Shown here: positions 8,807 through 18,872 of the stretch, in pieces
Numbering within the stretch: the stretch's first letter is position 1
Layout: each line of letters starts with the position of its first letter
Assembly (NCBI RefSeq): GCF_003313505.1
Contig: NZ_QMHO01000012.1
Location: 1-64,000, forward strand
Reading direction: 5' to 3'
DNA from: Pedobacter nanyangensis
Lineage (GTDB): Bacteria; Bacteroidota; Bacteroidia; Sphingobacteriales; Sphingobacteriaceae
Length of the DNA stretch: 64,000 nucleotides
Translations under genes and position numbers: made by a program
The notes under the pieces: model-generated
The model's input: the letters and a program-made list of their open reading frames with translations, nothing else
Databases searched by the model: none
Told to the model about the DNA's origin: nothing

Positions 8807-9205
8807 TTACATCCCTTGCAAAGACAGTATATTGAACTTGTGCCCATCAGGGTCGGCAAAAGCACAAAAATAATAACCTCCGTACCTTCCTGGTTCCTGA
8901 AAAATATCGGCCCCTGCCTTGCGGGCAACTTCGGCCCAGTCGTCTACTTCCTCGTCGCTATCCGCCGCAAGGCTAAAAATCACCTCGTTGCCCTCCTTTG
9001 CCAAGGCAAATGTTCCCTGCATGTTGGCCAACAGCACATCCTTTTGAAAAAAATGGATGATAAAATTGTCATCGCCAAACAGAAAGCTGGCCAAATCTGC
9101 CGCGTTATTGTGACCATTGGGCCTAAAGCCTAATTGGGCATAAAAAGTTCTGGTACGTTCTACGTCCTGCACCGCCAGGTTAGCCCAAATTCTTTTTGTT
9201 TTCAT
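8807..9205 (-). CDS. VOC (glyoxalase/bleomycin-resistance) family protein
   Basis: A 132-residue single-domain VOC protein. The start IWANLAVQDVERTRTFYAQLGF and the end FCAFADPDGHKFNILSLQ are typical, with the usual beta-alpha-beta-beta-beta fold made of two half-domains. Some family members bind a metal through His and Glu. Here the C-terminal HKFNIL carries no clear Glu ligand where WELF-like motifs have one, so catalytic activity is doubtful. The family includes antibiotic-sequestering and isomerase types. The substrate is unknown. No operon partner is evident. Confidence 0.85.
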   Translation of the reverse strand: MKTKRIWANLAVQDVERTRTFYAQLGFRPNGHNNAADLASFLFGDDNFIIHFFQKDVLLANMQGTFALAKEGNEVIFSLAADSDEEVDDWAEVARKAGADIFQEPGRYGGYYFCAFADPDGHKFNILSLQGM

Positions 9206-9543
9206 GTACTATATGATTAAGGTATTAAGCTAACACCTCTCAACCGGGATTTGTTTAGGTGCACCAGTTGGAACTGTTAAACATCGAGGCAATAAAAAGA
9301 CCGTAATACCAAAACGGCACCATTTGTTTGTTTTAATCGGCCTCCCCGCACCAAACGTGCCGATATTTTTCATCAGGTAGTTCTAGCTTTTCAAGGAAGC
9401 TTGTATAATTCTTGATCCCGAAAGGCATACATCTAATTCCTATGAATAATCTTTAGTTGGTTACACAGCGGAGATGACACAGAATGCCAACTCAAAAAAA
9501 TTGGTTTACAGCAACTTGTTTTTCCAAAAAAAATATAGAAATA
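9206..9543. other. Gene-free stretch before tRNA-Pro
   Basis: About 340 bases with stop codons in all frames and no ORF worth calling. No strong palindrome, promoter or repeat of the families seen elsewhere was found. On the minus strand around 9343-9363 a GCACGTTTGGTGCGGGGAGG segment recalls the end of some group II introns, but nothing else supports that. Confidence 0.4.
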
Positions 9544-9576
9544 AAAATGCCTCCAAAGATCTATTGAAGGCATTTT
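9544..9576 (-). terminator. Rho-independent terminator of tRNA-Pro
   Basis: A 13-bp stem pairs 9544-9556 with 9564-9576 around a 7-nt loop. On the minus strand the single non-Watson-Crick position becomes a G-U pair, and a T-rich stretch follows, so it fits termination of the tRNA gene that ends at 9586. Confidence 0.75.
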
Positions 9577-9585
9577 AGGTTAATG

Positions 9586-9659
9586 TCGGGATGACTGGAT
9601 TCGAACCAGCGACCACTAGCACCCCATGCTAGTACGCTACCGGACTGCGCTACATCCCG
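9586..9659 (-). tRNA. tRNA-Pro (anticodon GGG)
   Basis: Read on the minus strand this 74-nt sequence folds as a cloverleaf. The acceptor stem is CGGGATG with CATCCCG, then discriminator A. The anticodon arm CTAGC-ATGGGGT-GCTAG puts GGG at positions 34-36 after U33. The T arm has GGTTCGAATCC. C1-G72 is the expected proline identity pair. CCA is not encoded. It is the only tRNA found in the window. Confidence 0.95.
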
Positions 9660-9682
9660 ATGGTGCATAAAGCACCAGTATC

Positions 9683-12178
9683 TTAAGCGGCCTTTTTCCT
9701 TTTGTTTTCGGTATAACCCGCAAAACCAAGGCAGAGGATCAATAAAACAGTACCTGCCAATGAAATTTTCTCCCCTACGTAATAGGATTTAGGCTCAAAT
9801 TTAAATTCCACTTTGTGGTTGCCTGCCTCCAACTGTGCGGCACGCAGCACATAATCGGCCCTAAAATAAGGTTTTTGTACGCCATCTACATACATATTCC
9901 AACCTTTATCGTAATAAATTTCTGAAAATACGGCAATTACATCCCGTGGGGCACTGTAGCTATATTCGATATGATCAGGGTGGTATTTCTCCATTTTAAT
10001 GAACGCACTTGGATCAGCCCCCAAACGGGTTGTGTCCAATAATTTTTTGTACTGCTGATCCACAATTGCTTCAACCTTAGGATCAAAACTGCTGATAGCT
10101 TTCATTTCCTCATCAGCATTTTTCACGAACTGCACACTTTTTACCAGCCAGGCATTACCTAGGGCAGTGGTATTTCTGGTCATGCGGTATGATCCATTTT
10201 CAGGGTCTTGGGTAATGAAGTATCTGGCATTCAGCATATCCAGCACATCCTGGTTCACGCTTTTGCTAAACTGGTGCTGGATCAATTCATCGTATCTCTT
10301 CAATTTGGCTGCATGGTATCCTCCAATGGTTTTATGGAAGTTAGAAGTGCTTGCATCGTTGAAAGTATTGATGGTTTGGTCAAAAACGCGGTAGTTGGGA
10401 TCCTTATCCCCGGTAATTAAAAGGTCAATATCCTTAGGTTGGAAATAATTAGCCAGCGTTGATTTGCTTTCGAAGTTTTTGTTGTTCAAATACTTGCGGT
10501 CAACTTGCCACATATCAATTAAAACAGCAAAGGCCAGCAAACCAAAGGCCAGCTGTGTATTTAATTTTTTAGTGATAAAGGCCCAAACAATGCCATAGCC
10601 AATTGCCACAAACAAAAAGGCTCTTATGGCATCAGCCCTGGCAATGGCAATCCTATCCATTACAAGTGCATTGGCCAACTTTTGCGCTGCGGTGGCATTG
10701 TTTTGCAAGGCTTGTGTTAAAGCTTTTACAATATCAGCATGGTTGCTTGTTTTAAAGCTGAAGAACAACGTTGGTACAATGGCTACAATTAGGGCAAAGC
10801 CTCCAGTAATTGCGGCCGACCAGGTTAGTTTTTTCACCAGTTCCTTTTGTTCCAATTTGCTTTCTTGCGCTTCCTTTAAGGCAAGGAAAGCCAAAATAGG
10901 CACCATTAGCCCTACCACGGCCAAAATTGATTCAACTGCCCTGAACTTGTTATAAAGTGGGAAGTAATTGAAAAACAGGTCGGACACCAATGGGAAGTTT
11001 TTACCAAAGGATAGCAGCATGAACAATACGGTGGTCGCTAAAATCCACCATTTGATGCGGCTACGTACAATGAACAGGCCAAAGATGTATAAAAAGCATA
11101 CAATGGCTCCAAAGTAATACCCTCCAGAAGTTCCTGGCTTTTCGCCCCAATATTCCTGCATGTTAAATCCACCTGCTAATTGCTGGATGATTTGTGTAGT
11201 TTGTGTTGGGTCGCCACCGGAAAAATCAGCCGCCACCGCTTTGTACATGTTGCTTTCTGGCTTTACCAGTTCGTCAATACCCGATGCGCCGCCATAAAGG
11301 TTAGGGATCAGGAAAGTAAAGCTTTCGCCCACGCCCTGGCTCCACATGTAAGCATAATCTTTACTCATGCCCGCTTTTTCCTTGGTTGCAGAGGTATCGG
11401 TAAGGTTAGATTTGCCTCTGTTGGTTTCTGCGGCATACTCCGAGGTAGTCCACAACAAGCTGGCATTAATCATTACCGCTAAAACCACCGAGCCAGCCAG
11501 GTAGCCAATGGCCTTGCCAAAAGCTGGCAGGGTTTTGTTTTTATAAGCTTGATATAGCTCTATTCCTACCAAAATCAGCAAAGAAAGGAACAGATAATAA
11601 GTCATTTGAACGTGGTTTGCCCTAATTTCCAAAGCCAAAAACAGGGCCGTTAAGCTGGCGCCCAACAAATAGCGGCCACGCAGGGTCATGAAGATACTGG
11701 CAATAATAGGCGCAAAAAAGCCAATTGCCAAGGCTTTATTACTGTGCCCTGTAGCAATTAATACAAAGTTGTAAGTGGTAAAAGCAAAGGCTATGGCCCC
11801 TGCTGCTGCCAACCATGGATTTACTTTTAACGTAATAAAAAGGAAATAAGCCCCAACCAATAAAAGTAATACGGTACCTACCGGATTTGGCAGTGCCTTG
11901 GTAATTAAGGCAATACCATAGGTAGCTCCGTTGTAGGCATATTGCACCCAAATTTGATAAGCTGGCATACCGCCAAACATTTGGTTGGTCCAAAGTGGTC
12001 CCTTGCCATCTTTCTCTTTATACTCCATGATTTCTTTTTGCATGGCCTTTGATTGGATGACATCGCTTTGCGCTGGTGCCTTACCTTGTAAAACAGGACT
12101 GAAATAGATAAAGCAGATAACTACAAATGCTGCTAGAATGGCAATATGAATACCGTTTTTGTTTAACCAATTGTTCAT
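9683..12178 (-). CDS. YfhO family multi-pass membrane protein
   Basis: An 831-residue integral membrane protein. One TM helix follows the short N-terminus, then a periplasmic loop with SDVIQSKAMQKEIMEY and GGMPAYQIW, a run of about twelve further helices to residue 560, a soluble C-terminal domain, and a last helix near 805-823. This matches the YfhO superfamily, which resembles GT-C type glycosyltransferases; in Bacillus YfhO takes part in glycosylation of lipoteichoic acid. In Bacteroidota the role is unknown, and polysaccharide or lipid glycosylation is a reasonable guess. The soluble region includes YYDKGWNMYVDG, typical of the family. Confidence 0.85.
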   Translation of the reverse strand: MNNWLNKNGIHIAILAAFVVICFIYFSPVLQGKAPAQSDVIQSKAMQKEIMEYKEKDGKGPLWTNQMFGGMPAYQIWVQYAYNGATYGIALITKALPNPVGTVLLLLVGAYFLFITLKVNPWLAAAGAIAFAFTTYNFVLIATGHSNKALAIGFFAPIIASIFMTLRGRYLLGASLTALFLALEIRANHVQMTYYLFLSLLILVGIELYQAYKNKTLPAFGKAIGYLAGSVVLAVMINASLLWTTSEYAAETNRGKSNLTDTSATKEKAGMSKDYAYMWSQGVGESFTFLIPNLYGGASGIDELVKPESNMYKAVAADFSGGDPTQTTQIIQQLAGGFNMQEYWGEKPGTSGGYYFGAIVCFLYIFGLFIVRSRIKWWILATTVLFMLLSFGKNFPLVSDLFFNYFPLYNKFRAVESILAVVGLMVPILAFLALKEAQESKLEQKELVKKLTWSAAITGGFALIVAIVPTLFFSFKTSNHADIVKALTQALQNNATAAQKLANALVMDRIAIARADAIRAFLFVAIGYGIVWAFITKKLNTQLAFGLLAFAVLIDMWQVDRKYLNNKNFESKSTLANYFQPKDIDLLITGDKDPNYRVFDQTINTFNDASTSNFHKTIGGYHAAKLKRYDELIQHQFSKSVNQDVLDMLNARYFITQDPENGSYRMTRNTTALGNAWLVKSVQFVKNADEEMKAISSFDPKVEAIVDQQYKKLLDTTRLGADPSAFIKMEKYHPDHIEYSYSAPRDVIAVFSEIYYDKGWNMYVDGVQKPYFRADYVLRAAQLEAGNHKVEFKFEPKSYYVGEKISLAGTVLLILCLGFAGYTENKRKKAA

Positions 12179-12261
12179 TAAGGTTATTTTAATTTTAAAC
12201 TAAGTGTCAAAAATAGAAATTTGATACAGATTTGGAAGAAAAACTTTGCCTACCCAAAAGC

Positions 12262-13185
12262 TTAGAGCTTGTTGGCCTGCATCCAGTTTTTCAAGCGCTC
12301 AAACCAGTCGTCGTTGGTTGTTTTATTGTACAGCCCAAAGCCATGCCCCCCTGCTTGGTAAATATGCATTTCGGCGGGAACGTTATTTTTTACCAAGGCT
12401 TCGTTGTACCGCAAGCTGTTTTGTACGGGAACCGTTTTGTCGCTATTGGCATGTATCAAAAAAGCTGGAGGTGTTTGGGCTGTAACTTGCCTTTCTGAAG
12501 AAAAGTATTTTTTTTGTTCTTCTGTGGGTTTTTCTCCCAACAAGTTTTTTACCGAGCCGGCATGGGTGTTTGTGCCAAAAGTAATTACCGGATAAATTAA
12601 GATAGAGAAACTGGGCCTTAAACTGATGTTCTCTTGGTTGTCAATTTTCATATCGGCAAAATGGGTGCTTGCGGCAGAGGCCAAATGGCCGCCGGCCGAA
12701 AAGCCCATGATACCTACTTTATTGGGATCAATGCTCCATAGTGCTGCATTTTTCCGGACCAGGTAAATGGCTTGCAGGGCATCTTGCAAAGGTCCCATGC
12801 TTTTATCCTTCATAATCAAATCGCTTGGCAGGCGGTATTTCAGTACAAAAGCGGTTACCCCCATTTCTTGAAATTTCCTGGCCACGTCGTGTCCTTCCTT
12901 GTCGATAGCCAAAATGCCATAACCACCGCCTGGACAAATAATCACTGCGGTGCCCGTTGGTGATGCAGGCTGATAAACATATAGTTCAGGTTTGGACACC
13001 TTACTGGTTCTCACAACCTTGTCTTCGCGGGTAGTGGTTTCCTCTACATAATCGGCCGGGGTAGGTTTTGCGCCCGGGATAGCGCCTCCATATAATGAAA
13101 TTGCCTGTTGGGCATTCGAATTAGTTGCTACAAATAGCAAAAATGTTAATAGTCCGAAATTCCGAAACGTGGAAGATATGGTCAT
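12262..13185 (-). CDS. Exported alpha/beta hydrolase (acetylesterase-like)
   Basis: A 307-residue protein with a signal peptide ending in SNAQQ. The oxyanion-hole motif CPGGGYG, the nucleophile elbow GFSAGG, the Asp region HANSDKTVP and the catalytic His in AGGHGFGLY are all present in order. This is the layout of secreted carbohydrate acetyl esterases and related lipase-type hydrolases (COG0657-like). Such enzymes deacetylate xylan or other polysaccharides in Bacteroidota. No carbohydrate enzyme is adjacent, so the substrate is not known. It lies upstream of the YfhO gene on the same strand with a gap of 83 bases. Confidence 0.85.
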   Translation of the reverse strand: MTISSTFRNFGLLTFLLFVATNSNAQQAISLYGGAIPGAKPTPADYVEETTTREDKVVRTSKVSKPELYVYQPASPTGTAVIICPGGGYGILAIDKEGHDVARKFQEMGVTAFVLKYRLPSDLIMKDKSMGPLQDALQAIYLVRKNAALWSIDPNKVGIMGFSAGGHLASAASTHFADMKIDNQENISLRPSFSILIYPVITFGTNTHAGSVKNLLGEKPTEEQKKYFSSERQVTAQTPPAFLIHANSDKTVPVQNSLRYNEALVKNNVPAEMHIYQAGGHGFGLYNKTTNDDWFERLKNWMQANKL

Positions 13186-13254
13186 TGTTATTTGTTTATG
13201 AGTTAAATTGGTCAGGACAAAATTGCACCCGTAAATCTAATATCGTAATTCCTG

Positions 13255-14329
13255 TTAAAATTCCATCAAATAAGCTTTTAAAAACTCGTTGATATCGCCG
13301 TTTAGCACGGCATCTGGATTAGAAGTTTGGTAATTGGTCCGATGGTCTTTCACTCGCCGATCATCCAGTACGTAGCTTCTAATTTGCGAACCCCACTCGA
13401 TTTTCTTTTTGCTTCCTTCAATGGCCGCTGTAGCTTCCATGCGTTTACGCATTTCTATTTCGTACAACTGCGATTTCAATAAACGGATAGCGTTTTCTTT
13501 ATTCTGTAATTGCGACCTGGATTCTTGGTTTTTAATGATAATGCCCGATGGTTTGTGGTATAAGCGCACAGCGGTTTCCACTTTATTTACGTTCTGTCCA
13601 CCGGCTCCACCCGATCTGAAAGTTTCAAATTCAATATCGGCAGGGTTAATTTCTATTTCGATGGTATCATCTACCAGGGGATAAACATACACCGAGGCAA
13701 AAGAAGTGTGGCGGCGTGCATTGGAATCGAACGGGGAGATCCGTACCAAACGATGTACGCCATTTTCGCCCTTTAAATAACCGTAGGCAAATTCGCCGCT
13801 AATTTCCAAGGTTACGGTTTTAACGCCGGCAACATCTCCTTCTTGATAATCCTGCTCACTAACCTTGTAGCCATTTTTTTCGGCCCACATAATGTACATC
13901 CGCATGAGCATACTGGCCCAGTCGCAACTTTCGGTACCGCCAGCGCCTGCAGTAATCTGCAATACGGCATTTAGCTGATCTTCCTTGCTGTTCAGCATGT
14001 TTTTCAGCTCAAGTTCCTCTACCGTTTTTAAAGCTTGCTGGTATTGGGCTTCTACTTCTTCTTCCGTGGCATCGCCGCTTTGTTGGAAATCATAGAGCAC
14101 AGCAGTATCCTCGTACGCTGCATTAGCCTGTGCAAATCCCTCGGTCCATTTCTTTTTAGTGCTAATTTGGGCTAATAGCTGTTCTGCTTTTTTAGGGTTG
14201 TCCCAAAAGTTAGGGTCGAGGGTAACTTTTTCCTCCTCGCTTATTTGGTATAAAAGTTCATCAACGTCAAAGATGCCTCCTCAGAGAAGCTAGTCTATCT
14301 CTTAAATCCTGCAACTGTTCTTTAGTCAT
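13255..14329 (-). CDS. prfB: Peptide chain release factor 2 (programmed +1 frameshift)
   Basis: RF2 ends translation at UAA and UGA codons. The gene starts at ATG 14329 with a 20-codon first frame ([20 protein letters not shown]) that stops at TGA 14269-14267. The rest continues in the +1 frame from GAC at 14268, giving about 357 residues. The RF2 tripeptide region [15 protein letters not shown] and the GGQ loop ([18 protein letters not shown]) are clear. The frameshift site has the known form, so this is an intact gene and not a broken one. Annotation tools may report only the 281-residue distal part beginning at 14100. Confidence 0.95.
14267..14281 (-). promoter_or_regulatory. prfB programmed frameshift site
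   Basis: On the minus strand the order is AGGAGG, CAT, CTT, TGA, C. This has the same spacing as the E. coli site (Shine-Dalgarno-like AGGGGG, three bases, CUU UGA C). The ribosome slips from CUU to UUU when RF2 is scarce, which autoregulates RF2. It is notable because most genes in this window lack Shine-Dalgarno sequences. Confidence 0.95.
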
Positions 14330-14334
14330 AAGGG

Positions 14335-14342
14335 CAAATATA
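14335..14342 (-). promoter_or_regulatory. -7 promoter box of prfB
   Basis: TATATTTG read on the minus strand matches TAnnTTTG. Five bases separate it from the prfB ATG, so the mRNA is likely leaderless or has a very short leader. No good -33 element was found. Confidence 0.55.
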
Positions 14343-14477
14343 GGAATTTTACCTGCTAAGACATTTTATAAACCGTTGAGAAATTAAGATGATTGGAAAA
14401 CTTCATGCCCCTTAGCTCCTTCATGGTTCAAAGCTAAAATGTTGTAAAAGCTTAAGCTGGCGATAAATACTTAAACA

Positions 14478-15782
14478 TTATTTTTTCTTCATCCCCATAT
14501 AATCCAGCGTTAAATTACACAAAGCTTTTACCCCTAAATTGAAACTGCTTTCATCAATAAAAAAATCGGGTGTATGATGGGATGGGGCTTTTAGCGGGTC
14601 TTGCCCTTTGGGCATTGCTCCCAAAAAGAAGAACAAGCCAGGCACTTTTTCCTGATAAAAAGAAAAATCTTCGGCACCTGTTACGGGTGGTTTCAGTTTT
14701 ACGTTGTCTGCGCCAGCGGTATATTGCAAAGTAGGCAACATTTTTTCGGTTAAGGCAATATCGTTAAACGTTACGGGATAATGTGCACTATAGGGGATCA
14801 GCACTTCGGCTTTTGCCCCGGCAGCTTCAGCGGTTTTGGTTGCAATGGTTTTAATGCGCTCAATAAACATCGCTTCATCTTCTTTGGTAAAGTTACGCAC
14901 CGTACCTAGCATTTCTACTTTTTCGGGAATGATGTTGGACCGCACGCCACCTTGGATACTTCCAATGGTAACCACTCCAGGATTTTCGGTAACATTTAAG
15001 TTTCGGCTTACGATGGTTTGTAGGTTACTCACAATTTGCGCCGACACCACAATGGGATCAATGCTGCTCCAGGGATATGCGCCATGCGCCTGCCTGCCGG
15101 TTACGGTAATTTTCATATCGTTTACGGCGGCCATGGTTCCTCCTGGTTTGTAGGTAAGTTGCCCTACGGGGGTTTGCGAGTTAATGTGCAGGCCAAAAAT
15201 CACTTCTACTTTTGGGTTTTCCAACACCCCTTCTTTCACCATCAGTTCGGCACCGCCCTCTTCGCCCACGGGAGCACCTTCTTCTGCGGGCTGGAAAATA
15301 AACTTGACCGTCCCAGCCAGATCTTTTTTCATTCCGGTGAGCACTTCGGCTACGCCCATTAAAATAGCTACATGCGAATCATGGCCACAAGCGTGCATGG
15401 TTCCAACTTCCTGCCCGTTATAGGTTGTACGTACTTTAGAAGCAAATGGCAAGTTTACACGCTCGGTTACCGGCAAACCATCCATATCTGCACGTAAAGC
15501 TACCACTGGTCCAGGCTTTCCGCCTTTTAGCACTCCTACTACGCCGGTTTTTGCTACCCCCGTTTTCACCTCCAAACCTAAAGCCTGCAAATGCTTGGCG
15601 ATAATTTCTGCGGTACGTGTTTCTTGATTGCCCAGTTCGGGATGTTGGTGGAAATCCCTGCGCCAATCAATCACTTTTTGGGTGATGGCTTCGGCTCGTT
15701 TGGCGGCGTCTGTTTTTAGCGTATTGTTTTGGGCTGCAGCAAATAAGGGTAATGCCGCGGTTAAAAGTAAAAATCTCTTCAT
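14478..15782 (-). CDS. Exported M20 family amidohydrolase
   Basis: A 434-residue metallohydrolase with an N-terminal signal peptide (LLLTAALPLFAAAQ). The M20D features are clear: MHACGHDSHVAILMG near residue 130 for metal binding, FQPAEEGA with the catalytic Glu, the dimerisation domain around GRQAHGAYPWSSIDP, and the final His region VTGAEDFSFYQEKVPG. These enzymes hydrolyse N-acyl or N-carbamoyl amino acids and related amides such as indole-acetyl conjugates. The signal peptide places it in the periplasm, unlike the related gene at 24812. It could use peptides or acylated amino acids. No clear operon partner. Confidence 0.9.
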   Translation of the reverse strand: MKRFLLLTAALPLFAAAQNNTLKTDAAKRAEAITQKVIDWRRDFHQHPELGNQETRTAEIIAKHLQALGLEVKTGVAKTGVVGVLKGGKPGPVVALRADMDGLPVTERVNLPFASKVRTTYNGQEVGTMHACGHDSHVAILMGVAEVLTGMKKDLAGTVKFIFQPAEEGAPVGEEGGAELMVKEGVLENPKVEVIFGLHINSQTPVGQLTYKPGGTMAAVNDMKITVTGRQAHGAYPWSSIDPIVVSAQIVSNLQTIVSRNLNVTENPGVVTIGSIQGGVRSNIIPEKVEMLGTVRNFTKEDEAMFIERIKTIATKTAEAAGAKAEVLIPYSAHYPVTFNDIALTEKMLPTLQYTAGADNVKLKPPVTGAEDFSFYQEKVPGLFFFLGAMPKGQDPLKAPSHHTPDFFIDESSFNLGVKALCNLTLDYMGMKKK

Positions 15783-15910
15783 CTTCGTTTAGGTTTGCAT
15801 ACAAGATAGCAATTTTTAACCACTGCAAATAGTTGCCATAGCCTAAATCAACTTCAGGTACTAACAAAATACCTAACCATACCGCCACAACAAGTGCTAC
15901 AAACGCCGTA

Positions 15911-16402
15911 TTAAAACAGTCCTTTCAGTTTGTCCAATAGGCCTCCTCCACCATTCTCGTTTTTTTCTCCGCCCAGCAGATCTTTCACATCGTTGAAATC
16001 GAACTTCCCATCGGCGCCACCAAACTGGCCTAAAATATCCTGCAGGTTAAATGAACTATCGTTAGGATCGGCGGCCTTATTCAAAAACTTAGACAGCACC
16101 ATCGGGATTAAGGAAGATCCGATATTTTTTGCGGTTTCAGCATTGATCCCCAAACCGCCCAACTTATCTGTAAAACTAGCGGTTGCCTGTTCCATCATAT
16201 TTCCGCCCGGGCCACCACCCTGGGTAAAGGAACTGATGAAATCGGTGATGTTGCCTGATCCGATCTTATCTTTCAGCACTTCTACAATGGAACCCGATGC
16301 AGCCTGAATAACCTGCTCGTTTTGTTCATTTGGCACTTGAGCATTGTCAATTACCAATGCTTGGGAATTATCCCTCACTAATTGTTCTAGATTTTCTAAC
16401 AT
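15911..16402 (-). CDS. Hypothetical cytosolic Gly-rich protein
   Basis: A 163-residue protein without a signal peptide or TM helix. It resembles DUF937-type small proteins in style: repeated amphipathic helices (LKDKIGSGNITDFISSF, FTDKLGGLGINAETAKNIG) joined by Gly-rich linkers, and a closing GGGGLLDKLKGLF. The family assignment is uncertain and no function is known. It lies between a secreted amidohydrolase and pgi with its own upstream region of 187 bases. The minus strand upstream holds TATATTGG, one mismatch from a -7 box. Confidence 0.7.
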   Translation of the reverse strand: MLENLEQLVRDNSQALVIDNAQVPNEQNEQVIQAASGSIVEVLKDKIGSGNITDFISSFTQGGGPGGNMMEQATASFTDKLGGLGINAETAKNIGSSLIPMVLSKFLNKAADPNDSSFNLQDILGQFGGADGKFDFNDVKDLLGGEKNENGGGGLLDKLKGLF

Positions 16403-16589
16403 AGGTGTAAATTTTAAATCCTAACCAATATAGCTAAAATATTGAAAATGAGCATTGTTTTTCTTCGGCATTGGTTTAGCCAAAGTTTCCAGATCATCGT
16501 CCAAAGATAAAATATCTGTATTTCTGTGCCATTATTAACCAACATTTAACTTACAGATTTGTATTTTTACAAGATTAAAAACCCATTAT

Positions 16590-18236
16590 ATGTTGCCAAA
16601 AATCAATTTCACGACCACTAAGGCCTACCAGTACCTGGCCGATCATTATATCAACATCAACCAAACGGACATGAAAGCGCTATTTGCCGAAGATCCTGAC
16701 CGTTTCCAAAAATTCTCCGTATTGTTTGAAGATATTTTATTTGATTACTCGAAGAATAGGATTAACGACGAAACCATGGCATTACTTATCCAACTGGCTA
16801 AGGAATGTAAATTGGACGAAGCGATCAGGGCGATGTTCAGCGGCGAGAAAATTAACGAAACCGAAGGCCGTGAAGTACTTCATATCGCTTTGCGCAACCA
16901 AAGCAATACGCCCATTTTAGCAGATGGCAAAGATGTGATGCCTGAGGTGAATGCCGTTTTGGCCAAGATGGAAAAATTCAGCAAGGCAATGATCTCGGGC
17001 GAGTGGAAAGGCTACACCGGCAAGCAAATTACCGATGTAGTGAATATTGGTATTGGCGGCTCTGATTTAGGGCCGGTAATGGTAACCGAAGCTTTAAAGC
17101 ATTATAAAACAAGATTAAACCTGCACTTTGTTTCTAATGTTGATGGTACACACATTGCGGAAACATTGAAAACTGTAAACCCGGAAACTACTCTGTTTTT
17201 AGTGGCCTCCAAAACATTTACCACGCAAGAAACCATGAGCAATGCCCACACGGCCAGAAACTGGTTCCTTAGCCAAGGTGCTACCGAAGCTGATATTGCC
17301 AAGCATTTTGCGGCACTATCAACCAATGCTAGGGATGTTGCCGCTTTTGGCATTGATACCGAGAACATGTTCGAGTTTTGGGACTGGGTTGGTGGCCGCT
17401 ACTCGCTTTGGAGCGCTATTGGACTTTCCATCAGCCTGGGTATTGGTTTCGACAATTTTAAGCAATTGCTGGCCGGTGCGCATGCTACCGACAAGCATTT
17501 TTCTACCGCTCCTTTTGAAGAAAATGTGCCTGTAATTTTAGCGATGCTAGGCATTTGGTACATTAATTTTTTTGGCGCCGAAACCCAAGCGATATTGCCT
17601 TACGATCAATACCTGCATCGCTTTGCGGCCTATTTTCAACAGGGTGATATGGAAAGCAACGGCAAATATGTAGATCGCAATGGCGACATTGTGATGTACG
17701 AAACCGGCCCGGTAATTTGGGGCGAACCTGGCACCAATGGGCAACATGCTTTTTACCAACTAATTCATCAGGGGACCAAGTTGGTCCCTGCTGATTTTAT
17801 TGCACCAGCGCAAAGTTTAAATCCATTGGGCAATCATCATCCTATTTTGCTATCGAACTTTTTTGCGCAAACCGAGGCACTAATGAACGGCAAAGACGAG
17901 GAAGAAGTAGTAGCAGAACTGACCAAAACCGGCAAAACACATGAGCAAATTACCAAGCTCGCACCATTTAAGGTTTTTGAAGGCAACAGGCCTACCAATT
18001 CTATTTTATTGAAAAAAGTAACCCCTTACAGCCTGGGTAGCTTAATTGCCGTTTACGAACATAAAATATTTGTGCAGGGCGTTATCTGGAACATCTTCAG
18101 TTTTGACCAATGGGGCGTAGAACTTGGCAAGCAACTTGCCCAAAAGATACAGCCCGAACTGATAGGCAACGAAATAGTGAGTTCGCACGACTCATCTACC
18201 AACGGCCTGATCAACCAGTACAAAAGCTGGAAATAA
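16590..18236 (+). CDS. pgi: Glucose-6-phosphate isomerase
   Basis: A 548-residue cytosolic enzyme of glycolysis and gluconeogenesis that interconverts glucose-6-phosphate and fructose-6-phosphate. It has the two SIS domains of the E. coli-type family, with [17 protein letters not shown], the signature [15 protein letters not shown], and the active-site glutamate region [11 protein letters not shown] His-containing [15 protein letters not shown] loop and the C-terminal catalytic Lys region follow. Length fits the family. It is preceded by a TATTTTTA element near 16561 that differs from a -7 box at the last base. A stem-loop (ATCACCC / GGGTGAT, 18236-18254) follows the stop. Confidence 0.97.
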   Translation: MLPKINFTTTKAYQYLADHYININQTDMKALFAEDPDRFQKFSVLFEDILFDYSKNRINDETMALLIQLAKECKLDEAIRAMFSGEKINETEGREVLHIALRNQSNTPILADGKDVMPEVNAVLAKMEKFSKAMISGEWKGYTGKQITDVVNIGIGGSDLGPVMVTEALKHYKTRLNLHFVSNVDGTHIAETLKTVNPETTLFLVASKTFTTQETMSNAHTARNWFLSQGATEADIAKHFAALSTNARDVAAFGIDTENMFEFWDWVGGRYSLWSAIGLSISLGIGFDNFKQLLAGAHATDKHFSTAPFEENVPVILAMLGIWYINFFGAETQAILPYDQYLHRFAAYFQQGDMESNGKYVDRNGDIVMYETGPVIWGEPGTNGQHAFYQLIHQGTKLVPADFIAPAQSLNPLGNHHPILLSNFFAQTEALMNGKDEEEVVAELTKTGKTHEQITKLAPFKVFEGNRPTNSILLKKVTPYSLGSLIAVYEHKIFVQGVIWNIFSFDQWGVELGKQLAQKIQPELIGNEIVSSHDSSTNGLINQYKSWK

Positions 18237-18318
18237 TCACCCCAAACGGGTGATAAAACATTTATGGATTTTACTTATTTTGCTCATCATGGTTATACAT
18301 TGATCAAAAAGCATAAAG

Positions 18319-18843
18319 ATGAATAAGTTAAGAACATTATTGATTACTGCATTAGCCTTTAGTGGCCTAAATGCAGTTGCCCAAACAGACAAGGCCACTA
18401 CTGCAAAAATTGTAGAGGCCAAAGCCTACACCTTTGTAGCCAGATCGGTAACACCTTTAAATACTCAGGACATTAGCAAGGTCATGAGTAAAATGACTGG
18501 GGCTGTTCAGGGCGGCGTCATTAATTTGACCGAAACTTACTACGAAGTAAAAGTGACACCAGACAGTGTGGTGGCTTTTTTACCTTACTACGGAAGATCT
18601 TTTACTGCGCCAATTAACCAAGATGACACAGGGGTGAAATTCAATTCTAAAAAATTTGAATACAAATCGCAAAAAGGCAAAAAACATGGATGGAATACTG
18701 TAATTGAAACCAAAGATGCCAAGGAAAACTACCGTTTGACCTTTAACATTAGCGATAATGGTTATGTTACACTTTCGCTGAACAGCAACAACAAACAGTC
18801 CGTTACCTATCAGGGGTATTTGAAAGAAAACGTAAGTAAGTAA
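18319..18843 (+). CDS. DUF4251 family exported protein
   Basis: A 174-residue protein with a signal peptide ending at NAVAQT. The mature part matches DUF4251, a Bacteroidota family: AYTFVARSVTPLN, then YEVKVTPDSVVAFLPYYGRSF, PINQDDTGVKFNSKKFEY, and a closing beta-strand series ending SVTYQGYLKE. The function is unknown. It stands alone, 82 bases after pgi and convergent with the glutamine cyclotransferase gene. Confidence 0.85.
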   Translation: MNKLRTLLITALAFSGLNAVAQTDKATTAKIVEAKAYTFVARSVTPLNTQDISKVMSKMTGAVQGGVINLTETYYEVKVTPDSVVAFLPYYGRSFTAPINQDDTGVKFNSKKFEYKSQKGKKHGWNTVIETKDAKENYRLTFNISDNGYVTLSLNSNNKQSVTYQGYLKENVSK

Positions 18844-18872
18844 AGTAGTTACCTACATTTAACGTTTATCAA

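Noticed and set aside
9330-9365. Group II intron remnant on the minus strand (GCACGTTTGGTGCGGGGAGG)
   Set aside because: No domain V, no reverse transcriptase reading frame and no other intron part was found.
13255-14100. prfB as a truncated or damaged gene starting at MLYDFQQSG
   Set aside because: The upstream frame joins through a standard RF2 frameshift site with a matching 20-codon first part, so the gene is intact.
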